A stretch of DNA of 32,245 bases from assembly GCA_964498585.1 (NCBI GenBank), contig CAZCHH010000041.1:1-32245 (forward strand). Direction: 5' to 3'. Below the pieces are notes generated by a model. It searched no databases. It was not told the DNA's origin and saw only the letters and a list, made by a program, of their open reading frames with translations. Positions 23,273-30,599 of the stretch are shown here, in pieces (positions within the stretch are counted from its first letter, which is position 1; each line of letters begins with the position of its first letter). Source of the stretch: JAAYJM01 sp964498585 (GTDB lineage Bacteria; Bacteroidota; Ignavibacteria; Kapaibacteriales; UBA2268). The translations under genes and the position numbers were made by a program.

Positions 23273-25780
23273 TTAAAAGGGTAAAGTTACGGTTAAATTC
23301 CAGCCAAAAAGCCCTGAAGCTACTGGTCCCACTCCCCAATGACAATCAAGCCCGAGATAGAATATATTGCTAATAAAAGTAGGAATGCGTCTAAGTCCAA
23401 AACCAATTTCAGAATAAAAATTACCATTGGTATTATTATATATTCCTTTTTGAGTTTGGTTTTCAAATTTTCCGGAAATTGCCTTCAAAATCAAATCTGG
23501 TCCTCTACCTTCGTAAAGTGGAAGCCATAATGCCCGCCACCAAATATCAGTTAAGTTGAAATTCACCTGTCCTACGTAAAATTCATTTCCTCCATAATGA
23601 CAAATTGGAGTTGTGTAAAAATAACCCATTGGATTGATGAAAAGTGGCTTGTTCTTTAGTTTGTATTGGTATTCTAACGGGGTGCTTTCATCGGCTTTTC
23701 CTGTCTGAGCAAACAAATCAAGCTTCATATCCTGAAAACCAGTAGGAATTAATGGTATAGAGAGTTCAATACTTCCCTGAACTCCGTTATACTTTTCTTT
23801 TTTGGGAGTATATTCGCCCCAGATGCTTGAAATCTTTATTTCATACATAAATTTAGAACCGAAAAATTCTTGTGAAATCTCACCAATACTAAAATCAAGA
23901 ATAAAGTTTTTATAATTGCCTTCTTCGATAGCTGGATTCTCTCTCCAAATAGCTTCTGAGTAAATTGAATTATTAGTAGTTTTATCCAATTTGTAATGTC
24001 TTGCTTCTTCGTAGCATCCATTAATATTTATGATATCGAAAAATTTAGTACTTAAATTTACGCTCCAGCCATCTTTTTTAAAATAATCGAAATTATCAAC
24101 GTGAAGGTTAGCAGCCGAATATGTATTTAAAAGCATTTCAGATTTCATCAAATCGCCCATCGGTTCTATTATTGAAAAGCATTTTCCACTTAATTTTAAG
24201 TTAATTCCAGAAAAATTTAGAGATGGAAATTTCAATTCAGTTGAGCCATAAAGCTTTTTCTGTCCAAATGAATAATAAGCTAAATTATCAAAATTGAAAT
24301 ACCAAATGCGTAGTTTTGGCGATAAGCCCAAATTAATAGATGCGGTGCGGTTAAATTCAAGGAACGGACTGAATATAGTGTAATCTATAAAAGACGAAGC
24401 TTGCTCTCCAAATATACTATTTGTGTCTTTAGCTGCAACAATGCTGTCAATTTTCGCATAAATTCTTTTTTCTTTTTCAGTAATTTCAGCAAAAGAGTTC
24501 TTTTCCCAAAATTCTTTTTTTGTTGAATCCGCCATTTTTGAAACGGTAATCATAAAATTTCTGTTAATGTTTACAATTGTGTCAGCTTTTGCTTTCCCAA
24601 TATTCACAGTATCACCCTGAATGTTTTCATCCACTAAATCCTCTTGCTGCTTTTTAAGTGATTCTTCGTAAAATGATTCAGGAAGTTTGATATTTACTTT
24701 AGTATTGTTATAAATACTAACAGCATTCACAACTACGCTAACATCAAAAACTGATTTAATGACATCCACACCAAGTTTTCCAAAGACGTTTAAATAAGTT
24801 GGATGCCATATATTTTTTTCAATTTCAGAGAATTTTTGAGAAAAGTGTAATGACTTAAAAAAAGTAATACCTGCATCTTCGGTTGGCTCTAAATCTATTT
24901 CAATCATATTGTATGTGCCTTCAATTATTTTGATAGTTCCTCTAAAAAGCGGATAAAGTCGTGTTCTTGGTTCAAATTCCAAAACATAAACAAATTTGTC
25001 GTCAAAAGTAGTTCTTTCCTTCAATTTAAAATTATAGTAAGAAAGTGCCTTTTTGCATAATGGAGTAGAAATTTTAGCATTTAAAAGTTCAATTTCTTCA
25101 TCATAAAAATTAATAAAATTCCCTATTGCTAAAATATTTGATTCGGGTTTCATATTTGCAGTTTGGCGCCGTTCAGTAATGTTGAATTGCGATTTTTTTA
25201 ATTCTAAATCCTGCATAACATCAGAAAACGTTTCAAGGATAAGCATCTTGTTTTCCTCACCGGAGCCGCTCCCAATTCCACCGGAAATAGAAACGCTGCT
25301 CCCATCTGAAGAAATTGATTCGATTATTGAGCCACCAAGCTCCATAGATAATTTTGAATAAAGCTTTCCAGAAAAAGTCTTGATTTTACTTAAATTGTTC
25401 TGCTTGCGTTCAATTGCGCGCCTGATAATTTCAGATGGCTCTATTTCACCAACTACCTGGACTCCTTTCATCATAACTGATGATGGTTTTAAAGTAATAA
25501 ACAGAGTATCTTTCATATTAGAATTGACGCCTACTTCCTTGCTTTCATAACCGAGTGAACTAATCCTCAGTTTTTGCTCACCAGTTAAAAATGGTAAACG
25601 GAATCTACCATAACTGTTTGTATAAGTTCCATTATTAGTTTTTATAATCTGAATTGTTGCACCGGGCAAAACTGCTTTACTTTGAGAATCAATTACTTTC
25701 CCAATAATTGTATAATCCTCTTCTGCACTTAAAATTAAGCTATTAAGTATAAAAAGCAGTAAATATAAAATTTTTTTCAT
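23273..25780 (-). CDS. DUF5686 family outer-membrane protein with carboxypeptidase-regulatory-like domain
   Basis: This 835-residue protein has a signal peptide (MKKILYLLLFILNSLILSAE). A carboxypeptidase-regulatory-like beta-sandwich follows (about 23-105; VIGKVIDSQ-like IIGKVIDSQSKAVLPGATIQ, GYESKEV). The DUF5686 hallmark comes next (EIIRRAIERKQNNLSKIKTF, SGKLYSKL). The rest is a long predicted beta-barrel ending in VTLPF. DUF5686 proteins are typical of Bacteroidota and presumed to sit in the outer membrane; no function is established that I know of. A Ser/Gly-rich loop (about 155-178) follows the hallmark. It appears monocistronic. Confidence 0.88.
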   Translation of the reverse strand: MKKILYLLLFILNSLILSAEEDYTIIGKVIDSQSKAVLPGATIQIIKTNNGTYTNSYGRFRLPFLTGEQKLRISSLGYESKEVGVNSNMKDTLFITLKPSSVMMKGVQVVGEIEPSEIIRRAIERKQNNLSKIKTFSGKLYSKLSMELGGSIIESISSDGSSVSISGGIGSGSGEENKMLILETFSDVMQDLELKKSQFNITERRQTANMKPESNILAIGNFINFYDEEIELLNAKISTPLCKKALSYYNFKLKERTTFDDKFVYVLEFEPRTRLYPLFRGTIKIIEGTYNMIEIDLEPTEDAGITFFKSLHFSQKFSEIEKNIWHPTYLNVFGKLGVDVIKSVFDVSVVVNAVSIYNNTKVNIKLPESFYEESLKKQQEDLVDENIQGDTVNIGKAKADTIVNINRNFMITVSKMADSTKKEFWEKNSFAEITEKEKRIYAKIDSIVAAKDTNSIFGEQASSFIDYTIFSPFLEFNRTASINLGLSPKLRIWYFNFDNLAYYSFGQKKLYGSTELKFPSLNFSGINLKLSGKCFSIIEPMGDLMKSEMLLNTYSAANLHVDNFDYFKKDGWSVNLSTKFFDIININGCYEEARHYKLDKTTNNSIYSEAIWRENPAIEEGNYKNFILDFSIGEISQEFFGSKFMYEIKISSIWGEYTPKKEKYNGVQGSIELSIPLIPTGFQDMKLDLFAQTGKADESTPLEYQYKLKNKPLFINPMGYFYTTPICHYGGNEFYVGQVNFNLTDIWWRALWLPLYEGRGPDLILKAISGKFENQTQKGIYNNTNGNFYSEIGFGLRRIPTFISNIFYLGLDCHWGVGPVASGLFGWNLTVTLPF

Positions 25781-25933
25781 AATAATCCTAAATATATGCT
25801 TATAAATGCTTTATTTCAAAAATACAAATAATTTTAATAAAAAATAATGAAAATTGTATTTATTCAATTAATTTAATTACGAGGAAAGTTAGCAAAATGT
25901 TACTTGTTCTTGTCTCAAAAAATATATATTTTT

Positions 25934-26172
25934 GTCATTCCGAACCACCAGATAAAAAAAGACCCTCATTTAAATGGAGATGACATAACTTAACACTGTC
26001 ATTCTGATCGAAGCGAAGAATCCAGAATATTTCCTTTAAACCACTATCCTATGGATTCTTCACAACGCTTCAGAATGACCGACAAAAGCAAAGATGGTAT
26101 TTCGAAACAAAGTGAAGAATCTCACAAGTCATTGTTTCCACAGAGTTTGAGATTCTTCGCTGCGATTAGAAT
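25934..26172. repeat. mosaic of palindromic modules X, A and B
   Basis: X (25934-25986, GTCATTCCGAACCACCAGAT ... AATGGAGATGACAT), a diverged A (25998-26079, with a damaged right arm CACAACGCTTCAGAATGAC) and B (about 26094-26172) lie in the same order and orientation as at 17653-17877. The mosaic occupies most of the 397 bp between the DUF5686 and deacetylase genes and ends 5 bp from the deacetylase stop codon. No terminal CCAAGTTGC repeat is found. Confidence 0.82.
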
Positions 26173-26177
26173 AAAAA

Positions 26178-27206
26178 TTACAAATACGGTTCAAGGAAAT
26201 TTGTTACATTTGCTCCAAGAACAGAAATTTTGTAACCACCTTCCATCAAAATTAATGTCGGCATTGCCAATTCTTTACGTAATGTTTCTGCCATTACATT
26301 ATAAAAATCTGTTGTCAGGCGAAATGTTCCAAGGTCTTCGTTTTCGTATTCGTGAGTATCAACTCCAAAAGAAACAATGAAATAATCCGGTGAGAATTTC
26401 TGAATTTCTTCGATTGCTTTTTTTAAAACCACCAGATACTCCTGATTAGAAATATTTCCTTTAAGTGGAAAGTTGAGCACTTTATTGCAATTCTCTTCTT
26501 CATACCCGGTTAAATATGGATAGGCACTATCGGGATGCCCGTGGATAGAAACATAGAGCATATTTTCCTGCCTTAAAACAATATCCTGAGTACCGTTTCC
26601 GTGGTGGTAATCCACATCAAGAATGCAAACTCTCGCTCCATTTGGGCTATTGTCCTGCAAGTATTTTGCAGCAATGGTTGCATTGTTTAAAAAGCAGTAG
26701 CCACCGCAAAACTCGTAGCCAGCGTGATGTCCGGGAGGTCTTCCCAAGCTAAAAACTGCATTTTCACCGGAAATCAGAAATTTCGCAGCAGTCATTGCGG
26801 AAAAAGCTGAATACTTTGCTGCTTTGAAAGTTCCTTCAACGATTGTAGTAGAAAGGTCGGTCATAAAAGAGCCAGCTTGAGCAAAGGGACTTTTTGGCAA
26901 AAAATCTTTCCTTATTTTTCCGACAGCAAAAAAGTCCGGCATTACTCCTTCGGTAGTAAGTCCGGCAGCTACCCAATCTGAATAGGCATTCTGCAAATAA
27001 TTTATGTATTGGACTGAATGGACTTTTAATAAATCATCTATGCTGAACTCATCGGGCGAAACAATTTCAATTTCTTTGAACCAACGCAATGATTCAATGA
27101 TTATGTTCATTCTGTCTGGCGATTCAGCATATTCAATAAGGTTATGAGAAATAAACTCCTTCGTAGGATTATGTAGTTTTGTGTTTTCTGAATAAATCGC
27201 TTTCAT
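26178..27206 (-). CDS. histone-deacetylase-family deacetylase (acetylpolyamine amidohydrolase-like)
   Basis: The 342-residue protein is a zinc deacetylase of the arginase/HDAC fold. H160-H161 (RPPGHHAG), zinc ligands D199 and H201 (LDVDYHHGNG) and D283 (FGVDTHE), and Y325 (EGGY) are all present, so activity is expected. GGYCFLNNATIAA and SIHGHPDSAYPYLTG resemble bacterial acetylpolyamine amidohydrolases more than class I HDACs. Substrates may be acetylated polyamines or proteins. Its ATG is one base after the stop of the upstream ATPase-GNAT gene, so the two are translationally coupled; this links an acetyltransferase domain with a deacetylase. Confidence 0.9.
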   Translation of the reverse strand: MKAIYSENTKLHNPTKEFISHNLIEYAESPDRMNIIIESLRWFKEIEIVSPDEFSIDDLLKVHSVQYINYLQNAYSDWVAAGLTTEGVMPDFFAVGKIRKDFLPKSPFAQAGSFMTDLSTTIVEGTFKAAKYSAFSAMTAAKFLISGENAVFSLGRPPGHHAGYEFCGGYCFLNNATIAAKYLQDNSPNGARVCILDVDYHHGNGTQDIVLRQENMLYVSIHGHPDSAYPYLTGYEEENCNKVLNFPLKGNISNQEYLVVLKKAIEEIQKFSPDYFIVSFGVDTHEYENEDLGTFRLTTDFYNVMAETLRKELAMPTLILMEGGYKISVLGANVTNFLEPYL

Positions 27207-27207
27207 T

Positions 27208-28698
27208 TTAATCTTCTATAATATTTGGGTCATTTTTCTTTATATATTCTAACATTTCCTTTGCAACATCAGTATAGGCAATGACTTTGGAATAATCGAA
27301 ATCAATATTATTCAAATACTGCAAAATCAGTGCCTCTCCAATTTTTGATTCCGGTAAAATTCCGGCAAAGAAGTATCCTAATTTTTCAATTTCTTCTGTT
27401 ATAAAAGCTGTAGTTTGATTTTCCAAATTTAAAAACAGGTTAATGCAGGCAATATTATCGCAGCACATCTTTCGTGTAGCTTTACGAATTTCCTTTACGG
27501 TATTTTTTCCAAATTTAATTATGTGAATTTCGCCGCAGCTTTCCAATTCATTGATTGCAACAGTCATTTCACCTTCGTCTGGAAGTTCAATAGTATTGTT
27601 TTCCGGGACAATGTATTCGTTTACGTTGCAATTAATGTTTTTATAGAGCTTTGGAATCATTTCGCTATGCTTTTTGGGAAGATATAATGTCTTCGCTGTT
27701 GGTGCAATTAAATATCTAAAAGCAAGGACAACGCTAATTCTTTGGGAAGTATCGTCAGAAATCCCTTTGAATTTCCAGGAAGCAGGGCTGGTTGCAAGCA
27801 GTATTCCGCAATCATTGATATTATAGCGTACCATTGCTTTTTGTGTAAATGGGTGGTTTGCTACAGCATAAGCATAAACACCGCGTAGTTCCCTTTTTGA
27901 TGGAACGCTAAACAAATACTCATTCAGTCTGTTTAAAGCTCCCTGCCCCCTGAACTCTACGTTCACAAAGACGAAAGTGAGTTCTGCAATTTTATCATCC
28001 GGATACTGAAAAAGGAAAGCTGCATGCCCCATAAAGATGTTGTCTTTTGTAACGGCAACAGCAGAAATCATTTCGCCGCTTTCATTTAACTCTACTAATT
28101 TTTCCGGGAAATAAATATGCTCATCGAAAAAGCTGTAGCCGTGTGATTTATAGGCGCATCTCGAAACTTCAACTGCTTCGTGTGGCTCCATTGCTCGTAT
28201 TGAATACTCAATTTTATCCTGTATTACTTTTGGTTCAACAATTTCTTCTGCCTGCTCAGAAATTTCTTTTGCATTAGGAAGCAGTTTAATCATTATTGTT
28301 TCTTTGCCGTTTATTCCAAGATTATGGAAAGAATATTCGTCCATTACCTGACTGATTAAGAAAAGCCCTAAACCAGAAGCACTTGATTCTTCGACGCTTT
28401 CGGCTATTTCGAATTTTTTTACAATAGATGGGTCAAAGGGCAATCCCATTTCTTTAATTGTGATTTTTACACCAGTTCTGATATTTTCACAAACAATATC
28501 AAATGTTCTGTTCTCTTCGGCATCGTAAGTGTGTTTCATTACGTTTGAAACAGCTTCTTCAATAGCAATATCAATGTGATTCAGAGCATTGCCGGAAAAA
28601 CCAATTTTTTTTGCTGATTCTCTAACGAATAATTGGGCTAAATCCAAATATTCCAATTTGTTTGGCAAAGTGATTTTAAAAGTATCCAATGGTTGCAT
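27208..28698 (-). CDS. RsbW-type histidine-kinase-like ATPase fused to a GNAT acetyltransferase domain
   Basis: The 496-residue protein has an N-terminal anti-sigma-factor-type ATPase (about 1-140). Its N-box is IDIAIEEAVSNVMKHTY (E48, N52), its G1-like motif is EMGLPFDP with Glu in place of the usual Asp, and its G2 motif is SGLGLFLISQV. A GNAT-like domain follows (about 165-300; YSIRAMEPHEAVEVSRCAYK, ELTFVFVNVEFRGQGALNRL as the acetyl-CoA loop). The C-terminal part (300-496) looks like a second, weaker acetyltransferase-like region. RsbW-type ATPases act in partner-switching control; the acetyltransferase substrate is unknown. It is the first gene of a two-gene operon with the deacetylase. 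Confidence 0.8.
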   Translation of the reverse strand: MQPLDTFKITLPNKLEYLDLAQLFVRESAKKIGFSGNALNHIDIAIEEAVSNVMKHTYDAEENRTFDIVCENIRTGVKITIKEMGLPFDPSIVKKFEIAESVEESSASGLGLFLISQVMDEYSFHNLGINGKETIMIKLLPNAKEISEQAEEIVEPKVIQDKIEYSIRAMEPHEAVEVSRCAYKSHGYSFFDEHIYFPEKLVELNESGEMISAVAVTKDNIFMGHAAFLFQYPDDKIAELTFVFVNVEFRGQGALNRLNEYLFSVPSKRELRGVYAYAVANHPFTQKAMVRYNINDCGILLATSPASWKFKGISDDTSQRISVVLAFRYLIAPTAKTLYLPKKHSEMIPKLYKNINCNVNEYIVPENNTIELPDEGEMTVAINELESCGEIHIIKFGKNTVKEIRKATRKMCCDNIACINLFLNLENQTTAFITEEIEKLGYFFAGILPESKIGEALILQYLNNIDFDYSKVIAYTDVAKEMLEYIKKNDPNIIED

Positions 28699-28810
28699 AT
28701 ATAACTTTCAAAGATAATGGAAGAATATTTTTCTACAATTTACAATCATTTAGAAAATTTTTCTAATAAAATTTGATTTTTAATGAAAGAATTAGGATAA
28801 TCCTTTTATA

Positions 28811-29129
28811 CCAAGTTACTTTTAATGATAAAATATGTTTATTGGTCATTTCGAACCAACTGATAAAGCAAATGCTTTATTTAAATGAAGATGACATAAT
28901 GAAAAGTGTCATTCTGACGGATGTCAGAATCCATCTTTAAAAATAGTTTTTATATGTCATTAGTCATTCGTTATTAGTATTTTTACTAACAACTAATGAC
29001 TAAAATATTACTTTGTCCATTCTCTTTAGAGAAAACCAAGATGGATTCTGACAGCCGTCAGAATGACATCTTTTCTCAGTCATGCTATCAACTTGTTGAT
29101 AGTATGACTGAAAAACAAATGCAACTTGG
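28811..29129. mobile_element. MITE-like element with TA flanks, carrying modules X, C and D
   Basis: The left end is CCAAGTTACTTTTAATGATA and the right end is GCAACTTGG, in inverted orientation, each flanked by TA (28809-28810, 29130-29131). Inside are X (about 28854-28896), C in reverse orientation relative to 5455 (28908-29067, 30-bp arms with one mismatch) and D (29077-29110, CAGTCAT-g-CTATCAAC-tt-GTTGATAG-t-ATGACTG). The element is 319 bp with no coding capacity. The same terminal repeats enclose a different set of modules at 3555-3859. Confidence 0.75.
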
Positions 29130-29232
29130 TATATGATATATTTATTAAAGAATAGAACTGTTCTTATTTCCCATTAAAATTTCTCATTAAACAAATGCAA
29201 ACAATCATTTTATTAAAACTGATAATATTTTG

Positions 29233-29323
29233 ACGGCTTCAAATGGTAATTTGACGACTTCAAATGGTCATCTAACGACTTCAAACGGTCATCTAACGAC
29301 TTCAAATGATGATTTGACGACTT
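29233..29323. repeat. 21-bp tandem repeat array (ACGACTTCAAATGGTCATCTA-like), left of the gap
   Basis: Four units of 21 bp with variants in the last half (GGTAATTTG, GGTCATCTA, GGTCATCTA, GATGATTTG) are followed by a partial unit and CTTTTTTTATTA. The last 55 bp before the gap (29278-29332) recur exactly after it (29433-29487). There are no spacers, so it is not a CRISPR. A translated reading gives LTTSNGH-type heptapeptides, but it runs into N and has no support as a gene. Confidence 0.85.
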
Positions 29324-29332
29324 TTTTTATTA

Positions 29333-29432
29333 NNNNNNNNNNNNNNNNNNNNNNNNNNNNNNNNNNNNNNNNNNNNNNNNNNNNNNNNNNNNNNNNNNNN
29401 NNNNNNNNNNNNNNNNNNNNNNNNNNNNNNNN
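29333..29432. other. assembly gap (100 N) inside the 21-bp tandem array
   Basis: There are exactly 100 N, a conventional length for a gap of unknown size. The 55 bp on the left are identical to the 55 bp on the right, which suggests that two contigs overlapping by one assembly k-mer were joined without merging. The true distance may be zero or negative, or extra repeat units may be missing. Confidence 0.95.
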
Positions 29433-29505
29433 ACTTCAAACGGTCATCTAACGACTTCAAATGATGATTTGACGACTTTTTTTATTATCTGAAGTTGTTA
29501 GATGA
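29433..29505. repeat. right part of the 21-bp array with an inverted unit copy
   Basis: After the duplicated 55 bp, TGAAGTTGTTAGATGA (29490-29505) is the inverted complement of the array motif TCATCTAACGACTTCA (29444-29459) with one G-T pair. In RNA this would give a 16-bp stem. The remaining sequence to 29664 is AT-rich with no ORF. Confidence 0.7.
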
Positions 29506-29664
29506 ACAAAATTATTCATTAGATTATAGTATGAATCTGTTTTTAGTAAATTTTTACTGATTAGAAAAAAATATTGATTTTTATTTATATAAATAAATAT
29601 TATCAAAATAATAGAAGAAATATTTTTCCTGATTATTTTATATATCTAATTTCATTACTGAATC

Positions 29665-29700
29665 AATTCATCAGATGACTGGGAAGTCATCTGATGAATT
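29665..29700 (+). terminator. strong 16-bp hairpin, terminator-like
   Basis: AATTCATCAGATGACT, loop GGGA, AGTCATCTGATGAATT is a perfect 16-bp stem. On the plus strand it runs into TTTC, giving a short T-tract. No annotated gene upstream on this strand needs it: the preceding plus-strand sequence is the 21-bp array. It may end an unrecognised small RNA or insulate thpR (start 29786). Confidence 0.6.
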
Positions 29701-29785
29701 TTTCAGATTAAAAAGTATTTTGGTTTTTCTTCATATTTTCATTAAATTATTAAAAAATATTTTAATTATTTAAATTTTTAATGTT

Positions 29786-30343
29786 ATGAAAAATGAATCT
29801 GATGTAAAACGTTTATTTATAGGTGCATACATTGATAAAAATGTATTCATTCAGCATCTTTTTGATTTAAAAAGGAAATTCTATAATCTTTGCAGCGGAA
29901 AGTGGGTGGAAGCTGAAAATATTCATTTTACTTTCAAATTCCTTGGCGATACTAAAATTGAATTAATTCCAGAAATAATAAATGCTTTAACAGAAGAGTT
30001 AAAAAGTTTTGATTCTAAACTGATTTTCGAGGGATTGGGTTGTTTTCCAAAGCCACAAAATCCGAGGGTGCTTTACGTAAATATAAAAAATGAAGAAAAT
30101 ATTTTAGAAAACATTTTTAAAAATATTGAGCAAAAACTCATTGCTTTTAAAATTCCTAAGGAAACAAATCCATTCAAATCACATATTACTCTTTGTCGTT
30201 TAAAGAGCTTTAATAATCCTCAATTTAAAGAAGAAGTAGAAAAATACAAATCTTTTTATTTTGGAGAAATGAGCAGTTTTCAGGTTCATTTAATAGAAAG
30301 CAAATTGACCCCGAAAGGTCCTATTTACACTGTGTTGAAGTAA
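29786..30343 (+). CDS. thpR: RNA 2',3'-cyclic phosphodiesterase
   Basis: This 185-residue member of the 2H phosphoesterase superfamily hydrolyses 2',3'-cyclic phosphodiester ends of RNA to 2'-phosphate (formerly called LigT, with weak 2'-5' ligase activity). The two catalytic motifs are H47-F-T49 (ENIHFTFKFLG) and H133-I-T135 (KSHITLCRLK). RLFIGAYI opens the fold and SFQVHLIESKLTPKGPIYTV closes it, both family-typical. Length is normal. It is a lone gene with repeats on each side. Confidence 0.92.
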   Translation: MKNESDVKRLFIGAYIDKNVFIQHLFDLKRKFYNLCSGKWVEAENIHFTFKFLGDTKIELIPEIINALTEELKSFDSKLIFEGLGCFPKPQNPRVLYVNIKNEENILENIFKNIEQKLIAFKIPKETNPFKSHITLCRLKSFNNPQFKEEVEKYKSFYFGEMSSFQVHLIESKLTPKGPIYTVLK

Positions 30344-30394
30344 TTACATACAAAAACTTCATCTTAAAAATAATTAATCAAATTTTATCACTCC

Positions 30395-30514
30395 TTCCCA
30401 AGTTGCACTTGGGAATGTAACTTTCACAAAAGCTATGCTTTAACTATTATTCATAAAAAAATGCAAAGCACAGCTTGAAAAGAAATCTTCCTTCCCAAGT
30501 ACAACTTTGGAAGG
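30395..30514. repeat. composite inverted-repeat element with TTCCCAAGT hairpins
   Basis: TTCCCAAGT-tgc-ACTTGGGAA (30395-30415) and CCTTCCCAAGT-aca-ACTTTGGAAGG (30490-30514) bracket an inner inverted pair, AAGCTATGCTTT and AAAGCACAGCTT. The design is unrelated to the GTCATTC modules. It lies between thpR and the convergent GT2 gene and could serve as a terminator region. Confidence 0.7.
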
Positions 30515-30535
30515 AGAAAAAACTTAATTACTCTA

Positions 30536-30583
30536 TAACCCAATAACCCAATAACCCAATAACCCAATAACCCAACAATTAAT
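30536..30583. repeat. 8-bp tandem repeat (TAACCCAA)n
   Basis: Six perfect TAACCCAA units lie just downstream of the GT2 gene's stop codon (its minus-strand end is at 30600). They are followed by an AT-rich imperfect ATTAATA array. Confidence 0.88.
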
Positions 30584-30599
30584 AATTAATAATTAAACA

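Noticed and set aside
26051..26380. Plus-strand ORF of 109 codons
   Set aside because: Its first half is modules A and B read as protein, and its second half is antisense to the well-supported deacetylase gene.
29230..29451. Plus-strand ORF with heptapeptide repeats (LTTSNGH) running through the N gap
   Set aside because: It is a reading of the 21-bp tandem array across undefined bases; the array is probably duplicated artificially and has no start signal.
29233..29487. Possible CRISPR array
   Set aside because: The units are contiguous 21-bp tandem repeats without unique spacers, and no cas gene is in the window.
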